64,000 nt of DNA, taken from assembly GCF_002205895.1 (NCBI RefSeq), contig NZ_NJDE01000021.1:62001-126000 (forward strand), in the 5' to 3' direction. The notes beneath the pieces are model-generated. The model was given only the letters and a program-made list of their open reading frames with translations. It searched no databases and had not been told where the DNA came from. A program made the position numbers and the translations under genes. Shown here piece by piece: positions 35,717 to 44,127 of the stretch (the stretch's first letter is position 1; each line of letters starts with the position of its first letter). Source of the DNA: Saccharibacillus sp. O23. GTDB taxonomy: Bacteria > Bacillota > Bacilli > Paenibacillales > Paenibacillaceae.

Positions 35717-36121
35717 TTAGCAGCTTCGTTCCATGACCACGTAGTCCTTGCCGCCTTTGTTGAACACGACATCCGTCTTCGACAGCCCGAACCGTTCATA
35801 GAACGGCACTTTGTTCACTCTGGCGTTGCAATAGATCTGCTTGACGCCGCGGCGCTTCGCTTCCTTCAGCACATAGGTCAGCAGCTTGCTGCCGTATCCG
35901 CAGTTCTGCCGCTCGGTCAGCGTCGCGAACTTGCGGAACTGCGCTTCCTTGCCCTGAACGAACAGAGATACCCCGGATACCAATTCTCCTCCGTCGAACA
36001 GCCCGTAATGCAGCCCTTCGTCGTCGTCCGGAAGTTTGATGTAATCGAATTCCTCCGTCGGCCACATCACTTGATGCCTAAGCTCCCAGACCTGTTCCTT
36101 GGTAATTAATTTAACTTCCAC
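35717..36121 (-). CDS. GNAT family N-acetyltransferase
   Basis: A 134-residue GNAT protein. It starts MEVKLITKEQVWELRHQVMWP, as in the family of small acetyltransferases that carry LRHQVLWP at the N-terminus. The CoA-binding segment is NCGYGSKLLTYVLKEAKRRG (about residues 72-92), followed by YCNARVNKVPFYERFGL. The substrate is unknown. Confidence 0.85.
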   Translation of the reverse strand: MEVKLITKEQVWELRHQVMWPTEEFDYIKLPDDDEGLHYGLFDGGELVSGVSLFVQGKEAQFRKFATLTERQNCGYGSKLLTYVLKEAKRRGVKQIYCNARVNKVPFYERFGLSKTDVVFNKGGKDYVVMERSC

Positions 36122-36311
36122 ACCTGATCGTAACCTCTCATTCTGCGTTATACGTTTTGTCGAACGAACCGACCCGCGCCGGTCTCTTTCCCTTACGGGT
36201 CAGAAGGCGCTTCGGTTTCACAGTCGATTGTACCACTTTTGGGAGCGGGATGAGAGGGGTACGAGGAAACAGGCTGGAAGAATGCGAAAAGTTCAGTTTG
36301 CGGCCCCTTGC

Positions 36312-36635
36312 CTAATCTATAACAAAATAATCGTCCGCTACCTCGCCGTCAAAATCCAACCATAGTTCATAGTAGCCGATCTTCTCGCCTTCATACTGGA
36401 TCGGCATATACACGCGCACATGATTGTAACTCAATTCGGGATAATTCATGTAGCTAATCCGAATAGACTCGACTTCAACATGAACCTTTGACTTATCGAA
36501 ATCCGGAAAATATTCTTCGTATTCTTCCGGGTACTCCATTCTGTACGTTTCGAGATTCTCCCAAAACCCTTCATAGCAGCGCTTCTCGGCATCATGCTTC
36601 AGTAACCATTCTTGCACTTGCTTGGCGTCGAACAA
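36312..36635 (-). CDS. hypothetical acidic protein, possibly immunity-like
   Basis: A 107-residue acidic protein with many Tyr/Glu (MEYPEEYEEYFPDFD) and a predicted beta-rich second half (VHVEVESIRISY, VRVYMPIQYEGEKIGYYELWLDF). No recognised domain. The size, acidity and clustering resemble contact-dependent toxin immunity proteins, but no toxin gene is adjacent, so this is only a suggestion. Start: TTG with AGGAGG eight bases upstream. The gene is clearly AT-richer than its flanks. Confidence 0.6.
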   Translation of the reverse strand: MFDAKQVQEWLLKHDAEKRCYEGFWENLETYRMEYPEEYEEYFPDFDKSKVHVEVESIRISYMNYPELSYNHVRVYMPIQYEGEKIGYYELWLDFDGEVADDYFVID

Positions 36636-36674
36636 CGTTTAACCTCCTGTTTGGCAGCAGCCGTCAAATCCGCG

Positions 36675-36941
36675 CTAAGTTGCCTTATACTTCCTCGGAA
36701 TGATTTCTTCTTTGCTGATCGTCCACCAGCTTTGATTATCGGAATACATCTCATATGCCCAAAACTCCGTGCTTTCATGGTACACGATATCCAGATCGTC
36801 AGTCAGATCGTTGCGGCTCCAAAAACTATTAATCCGATCCACCGCTTCTTTTTCCGAGATTCCGAAATGGTTCTGCATTTCCTCCGCGATGTCTTCGCAA
36901 AAGGATCGAGCTTTAGCGCTTACCGGGAATGTCCAGATCAT
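36675..36941 (-). CDS. hypothetical small protein
   Basis: An 88-residue protein, Trp/Asp/Glu-rich (FWSRNDLTDDLDIVYHESTEFWAYEMY). ARSFCEDIAEEMQNHFGISEKEAVDRINSFW suggests two helices followed by a beta sheet. Not recognised. It lies 39 bases upstream of the 107-residue gene in the same orientation and has its own GGAGAGGG site, so the two are probably cotranscribed. The base composition is AT-richer than the genomic background. Confidence 0.6.
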   Translation of the reverse strand: MIWTFPVSAKARSFCEDIAEEMQNHFGISEKEAVDRINSFWSRNDLTDDLDIVYHESTEFWAYEMYSDNQSWWTISKEEIIPRKYKAT

Positions 36942-37016
36942 TGTAGATCCCTCTCCTGATCGTAATCGGCTGTTATAGACTGACTCATCTACATAGAAAC
37001 AAAAGCGTTCAAGTGA

Positions 37017-37151
37017 CTAACCAGATTGCTCGGACGCCCCCAAAAAAACCTGTACAAGCGTCAAAGATTCTTGCTCGTTCGGCGGAATGATGCAAGACAG
37101 ATGCTTTTGATGAACGAAACCGTGTCGGGGTACTTTATTAGTCGGTGTCAT
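37017..37151 (-). CDS. small ORF, possibly a gene remnant
   Basis: 44 codons from ATG 37151 to TAG. Its start overlaps the preceding stop (TAATG), suggesting coupling to the DUF1871 gene. The translation (starting MTPTNKVPRHGFVHQKHL) shows no known motif and may be the broken end of a longer gene. Support is only the overlap and the open frame. Confidence 0.3.
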   Translation of the reverse strand: MTPTNKVPRHGFVHQKHLSCIIPPNEQESLTLVQVFLGASEQSG

Positions 37152-37466
37152 TAGTAGTCTCTTTCTGTTCGTTTGAATAGTTGTGTACTTTCGCGATGCA
37201 ATCTAGCTTCGATATGTATGAATGATGTTCGCAGTCCTATAATCTCATTTGCCACACGCTCACATTCTTCCAGCGTTTTATCGAACTCTTTTCCGAAGAA
37301 TGCTGCGAAAATCTCAAAAATCTTCTCAGCCAATTCTTGCGCCGATCTGTTTTCATAAAGCACTTCCATAAATTTTCTCGATTTCGATGTCATATTCCTC
37401 TTTTAAAAGAGGATAGATTCCTATGGGGTTCCAGTTATTTATTATTTTAATGACTCCCTCTTCCAA
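37151..37466 (-). pseudogene. frameshifted DUF1871 family gene
   Basis: Two overlapping frames together make one DUF1871 protein. Frame 1 starts at TTG 37466 (AGGAGGG seven bases upstream) and reads VIKIINNWNPIGIYPLL then KEEYDIEIEKIYGSAL, stopping at 37353. Frame 2 continues with EVLYENRSAQELAEKIF and FGKEFDKTLEECERVANEII, the family's second half. Removing one G in the TATGGAA stretch near 37367 joins them. Without a ribosome site of its own the second half is probably not made. DUF1871 proteins (YugE-like) have no known function. A sequencing error or programmed shift cannot be excluded. Confidence 0.75.
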
Positions 37467-37487
37467 TTCATATCCCTCCTATTAATG

Positions 37488-37520
37488 AAAAAGGCCATTC
37501 ACCCCTGTGAATGGCCTTTC
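37488..37520. terminator. terminator downstream of the SDR-like gene
   Basis: AAAAAGGCCATTCAC / GTGAATGGCCTTTCC stem with a CCCT loop. Confidence 0.85.
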
Positions 37521-37534
37521 CTATAGAACCTCAT

Positions 37535-38152
37535 TCAATAAGCAATCCCCACCCGAGCCCCTACATAACTCCGATCCTCGATCTGCCGATAAGCGAACTC
37601 CGCCGTATCCGCAACCGAAATCTCTTTGCCGCCTTCGGGCAGATAATCTTTTTCGACGCGGTACTGTCCTGTGTATTCGCCGTCCGGCAAATAGGTCGGG
37701 CAGACGATCGTCCACTCCAGATCGGTCGCGCTCAACAGTTCGTATACTCGGCGATGTTCTTCGGCAGCGCGGGTGGATCGGCGTCTGGATTCGTTCGACT
37801 CGTAACGCAGCCGATCCGGTTCGGTGCGGCTTTGCAGGATGCCGGCCGTGCCGATCGTCACGATGCGCCGAATCCCGAACTCATGCATGACATCGAGGAT
37901 GATCGGCATGCTGTCGCTCAGCGTCGTCGTGCCGTCCGTGTTCAGCGCGCTGATCACGGCGTCCGCTTTTTCCAACACGCGCTTCACGTCCTTTTCGTTC
38001 AATACGTTCCCTTCAATGACCGTTAACCCTTCGCGAGGGTCGATCTTACCGCGATCGCGCACCAAGGCCGACACTTCGTGTCCGCCTCGCAGCGCATATT
38101 CGACGATATGCCCGCCGACGCGTCCGGTTGCTCCCAATACGGCGATGCGCAT
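37535..38152 (-). CDS. NAD(P)-binding protein (NmrA/BlvR-like atypical SDR)
   Basis: A 205-residue Rossmann protein. The N-terminal AVLGATGRVGGHIVEYAL is the GxxGxxG dinucleotide motif, followed by the beta2 basic ALVRDRGKI, ADAVISALNTDG and VTIGTAGIL. The catalytic YxxxK of classical SDRs is not evident, so it fits the atypical NmrA/flavin-reductase-like group, often redox sensors or quinone reductases. Substrate unknown. Start: ATG 38152 after GGAGGAATCA. Confidence 0.85.
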   Translation of the reverse strand: MRIAVLGATGRVGGHIVEYALRGGHEVSALVRDRGKIDPREGLTVIEGNVLNEKDVKRVLEKADAVISALNTDGTTTLSDSMPIILDVMHEFGIRRIVTIGTAGILQSRTEPDRLRYESNESRRRSTRAAEEHRRVYELLSATDLEWTIVCPTYLPDGEYTGQYRVEKDYLPEGGKEISVADTAEFAYRQIEDRSYVGARVGIAY

Positions 38153-38352
38153 GATTGATTCCTCCGTGAGTATCGCTCGGGGCCCGTATTCCCCGAACGA
38201 ACGTAATCAGAATATCGGGTACGGCAGTGCCGCCGAGCCGATACCAAGCGGCATACGCGCCGATCGTCATCGCCGGGGCCAAACCGATACCCGTTTCATC
38301 GCATTGTAAGTCAACCGTTTGCAAGTGACAAGGCTGCCGATGATATTCGCCG

Positions 38353-39741
38353 CTACGGGTATACTTCGAACTCCCATAACGAGTACCCGTACGTCGTGGC
38401 CCGTTCGTAAGCGAACATTTTGACGTACCGGGCCGTCGCGGTCGGGAACGTGATCGCTTTCTCGCCTCCCGTACCCGTTTCGTCGGTATAGACGGTCGTC
38501 CAATTGACCTGATCGCCGGATACCTGGATCTGATATTTTTTGGCGTATGCGGATTCCCACGCGAGTCTTACGCCGGATACGGAACGGACCGATCCGAGGT
38601 CGACGTAGATCCATTCCTGCGGATTCCAAGCCGACGCCCAGCGCGTGCCTCCGTTCGCGTCGAACGCCGCGGAGGCGGGATAAGAAGCGCTCTCGGACGA
38701 GCTTGCGTAAGCCGGCTTGTTGTACGCGATATTCTCGCGGCTCAAGTTCACCTCGTTCTGGGTGATCATCCGAGGGTCCCAGTATGTCGCCTGGATCTCG
38801 GCATTCGTATTCGAGCCGGTCAGATGTTCCGTCCATGCCATGAAATACGCCCATTTCGGCTGCGAATTAAGCTGCGCCGGCGTCGGCAGATCGCCGACTT
38901 CGCCTAGAGCGATCGGTTTTCCGGCCGCCAGATTCAGCATCGTATTGTAATAGGACGCGTTGAAATCGCCGTTGTAGATATCCATCGACAAGATGTCGAC
39001 GTAACCGCTGCCCGGATAATAGTCCGCGGGCGCGCCGTTGCCCGGACGATCCACGTTCCATACCCAGATGAGGTTCGACAGTCCGTGCGTGTAGACATAA
39101 CGGTCGTACATGATCCGGTACAGCTTTTTGGAATTGGCGGCATTGCCTCCCCACCAGAACCAACTGCCGTTCATCTCGTGAAAAGGCCGCCATAACACAG
39201 GAACGTTCGCGTCCCGAAGCTGCTGGAGATAAGGCACGGCTTCGTCGATTCTCGCGATGAACTGATTGTACAAGGCCGTCCCGGGCGTCACGATGTCGTT
39301 CCATTGTTGGCTGCTCAGCGGCGCGTTGTAGACATTCCCGTCCCAACTGCACGGCGCCGCCCGATCCGGTCGGCACATATGCCAAGTGAGCGTGACGAGC
39401 GACTTCGCCGCCCACTTGTTTTTCGCTTCGTTCACGATGCCCTGCCGGTTGTACATCGTGTCCAATCCGGATGAAGCGAAGCCGAGGTCGCTCCCCCACA
39501 GCGCCGGATACTGCCCGGTAATGGTTTTCGCTTGGTTGAAGCTTGCGGTCGGCGCGCCGGGCTTGTCGTGCTGACCGGTCAGCGTGGACGTTCCCGAGAT
39601 CCTGTCGACGTAATCGAGCACTTGTCTGGCTTGAGCGGACAGGCTGCCGTTAACGGGCGATGCCGCATAGCCCGTTTCGGACATCGAAGTACAGGAAACG
39701 GCGAGGAACAACACTAATGCGCAGAGTATGGTTTTTCTCAT
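38353..39741 (-). CDS. GH26 beta-mannanase with C-terminal F5/8-type (CBM32-like) domain
   Basis: A 462-residue secreted enzyme predicted to hydrolyse beta-1,4-mannan. The signal sequence ends in a lipobox-like LAVSC, so it may be a lipoprotein. The GH26 barrel spans about residues 40-320: acid/base Glu in VLWRPFHEMNGSWFWW and nucleophile Glu in PIALGEVGDLP. Residues about 335-462 are a discoidin-like domain (SASYPASAAFDANGGTRWAS, WIYVDLGSVRSVSGVRL), usually a carbohydrate-binding module. Its ATG overlaps the stop of the larger mannanase gene (ATGA), so it is the second gene of a coupled pair. Confidence 0.93.
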   Translation of the reverse strand: MRKTILCALVLFLAVSCTSMSETGYAASPVNGSLSAQARQVLDYVDRISGTSTLTGQHDKPGAPTASFNQAKTITGQYPALWGSDLGFASSGLDTMYNRQGIVNEAKNKWAAKSLVTLTWHMCRPDRAAPCSWDGNVYNAPLSSQQWNDIVTPGTALYNQFIARIDEAVPYLQQLRDANVPVLWRPFHEMNGSWFWWGGNAANSKKLYRIMYDRYVYTHGLSNLIWVWNVDRPGNGAPADYYPGSGYVDILSMDIYNGDFNASYYNTMLNLAAGKPIALGEVGDLPTPAQLNSQPKWAYFMAWTEHLTGSNTNAEIQATYWDPRMITQNEVNLSRENIAYNKPAYASSSESASYPASAAFDANGGTRWASAWNPQEWIYVDLGSVRSVSGVRLAWESAYAKKYQIQVSGDQVNWTTVYTDETGTGGEKAITFPTATARYVKMFAYERATTYGYSLWEFEVYP

Positions 39742-42700
39742 CGGCGCGTCAGCGCATGGTATACCACCATCGCCGCCTCCGATCTTGTGGCAGAACGTTC
39801 CGGCGCAAACCGGCCTTCGCCCGTTCCCTGCATCAATCCTGCGGCTTGCGCGGCAGCAGCAGACGGAATCGCCCACCGAGGGATTTTCGCCGCATCCGTA
39901 AAGGCTGCCGAGGTTCCTTCTCTCTCTGCCCCGAGCTTCAACGCTCGGCCCAGAATGACCGCCATTTCCGCGCGCGTGATGACTTTGTTCGGCTGCAATC
40001 GCTTGCCGGGATCGCCGACGATCCAACCGGCTCCGGCCGCGGCCGTCATGACTTCGGCGTACCAAGCATCGGGATCGAAGTCCTCGTACGAAACTTCTGC
40101 CGCTTCGACCGCCGGCAGCTTGAACGTTCTCGCCAGCATCGCCACGAATTCCGCCCGCGTGATCGCTTCCGACGGCACGAACCGGTCTTCGTCGATCCCG
40201 GAAATCGCATGCTTCGCGGCCAGCACTTTCAGCGCGCGGGACGACCAGTGATTTTCCGGTACGTCGCGGAAAGTTTTATCGTATTGCAGTACGGCGTACG
40301 GACTCAGATGGTTAAGCGCAGCCGAGATCGTACGGGACGCCGCGTCTGCCGTACCTCCGATATATTCCCACTCTCCGGATTTTCGATCGTAGCCGTAGAT
40401 GCCGAGAAGTTCCGGATCCGCTGACTGTTCATAAGACATCGCGAGTTCGACGCCTCCGTTTACTTGTTCGGCGGCATACCGGGAACCGTTTTTCGTCCGG
40501 AGCGTCACCGTAACATCGAGCAGAGGACCGGCGAGTTTCTGCTCGCCGCTCAATGTCGGCACGGCTGCTTCCGGACCGGTCTCCACGATGATCACGGCAT
40601 CCTTCGCGCCGCCGGCCGCTCGGATCAGGCTCTGAATAACCGACGGACGCACCGTGACGGATACCTGCTGCGCCCGGATTTGAAGCGGACGGCCCTCGAT
40701 CTGCGCAAGGTCGACGACAACGGACTGCTGCGCGCTGCCCTGCTCGGCGATCACCATGCCGTTCTCGAGCTTCGTCGGCGTGACGGCAGGCCCTGAACCT
40801 GCACCGTTAACCCCTTCGGTCGGAGCAGCGGAATTTCCGTTCGTTCCCCCGGCCGCACTTCCGTTACCGCTTCCGTTTTCGCTTCCGGTCCCGTTTCCGT
40901 TCCCCGGAACCGCAGGATCGGCATATTTGCGAATATCGTCCAGATACAGCGCGCTGTTCGAGACTTTGGCCCCGTTCACCGCATTGACGTAGATCGCGAA
41001 CGCTTTGATATCGGCAGGATTCAGCACTCCGCCGTTTTTCGGTTTGAACCGATCGAAAGGAATAGTCAGTTTCTGCGGCTCGGTCGAATTCCGGTCGAAC
41101 GGCGCGAAATCGTTCAAGTGCGCTTCGAACGAACCGCTGCCGGAAGAGAGCTGGAATAGAACATCCTGCTTCAAGCCGTCTCCTTTGAACCACAGTTCCA
41201 CGCCCTTACCTCCGCTCCAATCCGCGTTAAGCGTCTTGGCCGCGCCCGTATAGCCGGATGCTCCCAAGTTGTAGACGAACTTCATCGCGGAACCTTGAGC
41301 GGAGCCGAACGGCGAAGGGTCTAAGGTCAAGGTATTCATGTCGCCGTTCCCGTTTCGAAGCCAAGCTTCCCGAAGCAGGGCGCTGTCGCCGGCGTAGCTC
41401 TCGAAATCGTCGACGAGCGCCGAATCTCCGGCCGTCGCATCCGTATTCCGAACGACGACGTTCGCTTGATCGGAAATCGTCGTTCCGTCCGCCAACGTGA
41501 TGACCGTCTTGACCGCGGCCGGTCCGTCCGCCTGCTTGGTCGTGTCCCATGACGCGGTGTAATACCCGTCGGGCGTCAGCGTTCCGGTCAGCGGATTCTT
41601 GCTCTGCCCCGGTTCGAATCGGACGCTCGCCACGTCGACCCCGTAGTTATGAACTTTGGTCTTCAAGCCGTAGATTCCTTTTACCGTTTCTTTCGTGCCG
41701 GGAGCCATCAGATAACCCGAAGGCTTTTTCTGCGTTCCTTCGACGCGCAGCCCGTATTGTCCGGCCAATCGATCGGCGAACAGCACGTCGTCCAGATTGT
41801 AAAATTTGACGAAATCGAACAGCATCTCGTGATTGCCGTACACCGGGTGGTCGCGGAACGGCACCCAGAAATGCGTCGGCGCATTGCCGTCGCCCGGATA
41901 TTCGTTTCGCCAAGTCATCATATAAGCGATTTTCTTGGCGACCGGATCTTTCGTTAAGGTATCATGCAGCACCATGTACCAATCCGGCATCGTATTGCCG
42001 CTGAGTTTCAGTCCGTTCGCACCGTCCCAGCGAAGGCCGGCTTCCGTGAAAGCCGCGACTTTGCCGCGGGCTTCGGCCAGGCCGGCAGCGATTCGCGCGT
42101 CTTGCAGCGTCGCTTCCATCCAACCGCTGCCGTACTGCGGGTTATCGTTGTACATGTCGAAGCCCAGAATATCGACGTAATCGTCGCCCGGATAACGGCT
42201 CAAGTAATCGGTCTCGTCCGTAAAATGCCCGTTGGGCGAATACGCGTACAGCAGATTGTCGACGCCTTTGACGTCTCTCAGATATTCCACGGTATACCGC
42301 CATAGATGAACGAATTCGCTTTTGGTCGTGTTGGAGGCTCCCCACCAGAACCACATGCCGGAATTTTCGTGGAACGGACGATAGATGATCGGAATCGGTT
42401 TGCCGTCCGCATCTACCGCTCCTTTAGCCACTTCCGCCAGCGCGTCCAGACGCTTCAGGAACTTGGCGTTGTCCTTGCCGCCCGGCAGGATATGCTCGAC
42501 GGTCGGCGTCATATCGCCGAACGAGCCGCCGGACGTAAAGTTCGGCATATGATCTTCGATCGTGACGATGCCGTTCTTCGCATGAATCGACTGGGCCGCC
42601 TCGATCAATCGGGCGGTATCGGTCGACATGCCGAGGCCGATCACGGCAGGATACGCGCCTACGGCTCCGTACGTATCGGAACCGCCGGGAGCGTTCTTCA

Positions 42701-43823
42701 CGACCGACTCGGTGATATCGTTCTGATGACCGAACATCATGTAACGGCCTGCCGTATTTTTTAAGTAAGCGTACAGCGACCGCGTCTCCGCCGTCGCGCC
42801 GCCGTCCACCAGATCGACAGGATTCAGATCGAACCCGTCCGTGCCGATCGCGGGCCGGCCGTTAAGCGGTTCGACCTCCGCGCTCGGCGCCGTCTGGGTT
42901 TTCGTCAACGCGAAATCGTCGTAATAAGCATCCGAAGGCGTATCGGACATATAAAAGACGAGATTCGTGTTGGCGCCGCTGTTGAATTTCATTTCTTGTT
43001 TCGTCCACTCGGCGGGCGCATTCTCCGTCCCTTTCTCCGCCAGCGTCTGCGACCAATCGGAAGTCAGGACTTTCATCCAAGCGTTTCCCGATCCTTTTCC
43101 GTAAAAACTAAGGGTGTAGTTCGTGTCGGCCTGAACCGGAAGCGCGGTCGTCAAGCTGTTCCAATCCTGCGAAGCGCTCGTCACTTTCAACGCGTATTCC
43201 CCGGAATGCTTGTCCGCTCGCGTAACGGCAAACTTGGTGCTCGTGCCGGCGTTCCAATTCGTCAGATCGCCCGATTCGAAATCCCCGTTGCTCGGAACCG
43301 CAGGCGTTTTCGTCAGCGAAAAGTCGTCGAAAAACGCGTCGGATGCCGAATCGGATAAGTAGATGACGATAGCCGAACGGCTGCCCGTATTGAAAGACTT
43401 CGTCATCTTCGTCCAATCGGACTCCGTATTGTTCGTGGTCCCTTCCGCCAGCGATTCGGACCAATCTCCGCTCAATACCTTATAGACGGCATTCCCGCCG
43501 CCTTTTCCGTAGAAGGTCAACGTGTAGTCGGTATCGGGAAGAACGGGGATCGCGTCGGACGCGAAACTGTTCCAGTCCTGCGAAGTACTGGTGATCTTCA
43601 GCGAAGCCTCCCCCGTCCGGAACTGCTCCGTACTGCGCGCGAACTTGCCGCTGTCTCCCGCCTGCCACCCTTCCAGCCCGTTCTCGAAACCGGCGTTCGC
43701 TACAAGATTGCCTGCCTCCGCCGCCGAAACGCGATTCAAGCTGCCCGACGACAAGAGCAAACTGAACGCAAGAACGAATGCCAGACCTGCCGAAAGACTT
43801 CGTCGAATCTTTTTCTCCTTCAT
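39738..43823 (-). CDS. multidomain S-layer-anchored GH26 beta-mannanase
   Basis: A 1361-residue surface enzyme. Order (approximate residues): signal peptide (1-35), two similar carbohydrate-binding modules (about 36-175 and 180-315; both contain TSxSQDWNS and YTLxFYGKGxGNA), GH26 catalytic domain (about 340-680; acid/base Glu in IIYRPFHENSGMWFWW, nucleophile Glu in AAFTEAGLRW), an Ig-like domain, a third CBM-like domain (about 800-950), a Gly/Asn/Ser linker, and three SLH repeats at the C-terminus (FRDVPENHWSSRALKVLAA first) that bind pyruvylated wall polymer. Start: ATG 43823, six bases after GGAGGAGGG. First gene of the mannanase pair. Confidence 0.95.
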   Translation of the reverse strand: MKEKKIRRSLSAGLAFVLAFSLLLSSGSLNRVSAAEAGNLVANAGFENGLEGWQAGDSGKFARSTEQFRTGEASLKITSTSQDWNSFASDAIPVLPDTDYTLTFYGKGGGNAVYKVLSGDWSESLAEGTTNNTESDWTKMTKSFNTGSRSAIVIYLSDSASDAFFDDFSLTKTPAVPSNGDFESGDLTNWNAGTSTKFAVTRADKHSGEYALKVTSASQDWNSLTTALPVQADTNYTLSFYGKGSGNAWMKVLTSDWSQTLAEKGTENAPAEWTKQEMKFNSGANTNLVFYMSDTPSDAYYDDFALTKTQTAPSAEVEPLNGRPAIGTDGFDLNPVDLVDGGATAETRSLYAYLKNTAGRYMMFGHQNDITESVVKNAPGGSDTYGAVGAYPAVIGLGMSTDTARLIEAAQSIHAKNGIVTIEDHMPNFTSGGSFGDMTPTVEHILPGGKDNAKFLKRLDALAEVAKGAVDADGKPIPIIYRPFHENSGMWFWWGASNTTKSEFVHLWRYTVEYLRDVKGVDNLLYAYSPNGHFTDETDYLSRYPGDDYVDILGFDMYNDNPQYGSGWMEATLQDARIAAGLAEARGKVAAFTEAGLRWDGANGLKLSGNTMPDWYMVLHDTLTKDPVAKKIAYMMTWRNEYPGDGNAPTHFWVPFRDHPVYGNHEMLFDFVKFYNLDDVLFADRLAGQYGLRVEGTQKKPSGYLMAPGTKETVKGIYGLKTKVHNYGVDVASVRFEPGQSKNPLTGTLTPDGYYTASWDTTKQADGPAAVKTVITLADGTTISDQANVVVRNTDATAGDSALVDDFESYAGDSALLREAWLRNGNGDMNTLTLDPSPFGSAQGSAMKFVYNLGASGYTGAAKTLNADWSGGKGVELWFKGDGLKQDVLFQLSSGSGSFEAHLNDFAPFDRNSTEPQKLTIPFDRFKPKNGGVLNPADIKAFAIYVNAVNGAKVSNSALYLDDIRKYADPAVPGNGNGTGSENGSGNGSAAGGTNGNSAAPTEGVNGAGSGPAVTPTKLENGMVIAEQGSAQQSVVVDLAQIEGRPLQIRAQQVSVTVRPSVIQSLIRAAGGAKDAVIIVETGPEAAVPTLSGEQKLAGPLLDVTVTLRTKNGSRYAAEQVNGGVELAMSYEQSADPELLGIYGYDRKSGEWEYIGGTADAASRTISAALNHLSPYAVLQYDKTFRDVPENHWSSRALKVLAAKHAISGIDEDRFVPSEAITRAEFVAMLARTFKLPAVEAAEVSYEDFDPDAWYAEVMTAAAGAGWIVGDPGKRLQPNKVITRAEMAVILGRALKLGAEREGTSAAFTDAAKIPRWAIPSAAAAQAAGLMQGTGEGRFAPERSATRSEAAMVVYHALTRR

Positions 43824-43897
43824 GCCGTACCCTCCTCCGTATCGATCTGAATTCATGCGTTTATCGAAAAAATCGTCAACTCCTATCCTTTTCGCTC

Positions 43898-43911
43898 GGT
43901 AAGCGCTATCA
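43898..43911 (-). promoter_or_regulatory. putative cre (CcpA) site upstream of the mannanase operon
   Basis: Minus strand TGATAGCGCTTACC matches the cre consensus TGWAANCGNTNWCA at all but two positions and lies about 75 bases upstream of the start codon. It predicts repression by CcpA in the presence of preferred sugars. Confidence 0.6.
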
Positions 43912-43992
43912 AAAACGACTTTAAACCCGCTCTCGAAAGGATGGATACGATTTACAGGTTTTAATATAGCATTCTGAAATATTTTAATCCAT

Positions 43993-44029
43993 AGTTTCTT
44001 ATACAGTTTAAGAAACTTTTTAAGAAACT
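43993..44029. promoter_or_regulatory. TTTCTTA repeats upstream of the mannanase operon
   Basis: AGTTTCTT (43993-44000) is inverted relative to AAGAAACT at 44010 and again at 44022; the last two are direct repeats 12 bp apart. This arrangement suits a regulator such as an AraC-type protein. No such gene is in the neighbourhood. The rest of the gap (43824-44061) holds no gene. Confidence 0.45.
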
Positions 44030-44061
44030 TTCCCGCAGATCGTTTTAACGATGCTCAACCA

Positions 44062-44098
44062 AAAAAGGACCGATCATCCGCAGATGACCGGTCCTTTT
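44062..44098. terminator. terminator downstream of the ABC permease gene
   Basis: AAAAGGACCG...CGGTCCTTTT stem with A-run and T-run. Confidence 0.85.
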
Positions 44099-44127
44099 GT
44101 CGAGAACAGCCTGGCTTGCCTTATTCA

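Noticed and set aside
43951-43965. Second cre site upstream of the mannanase (TGTAAATCGTATCCA on minus strand)
   Set aside because: One base too long between the half-sites; does not fit the 14-bp cre consensus.
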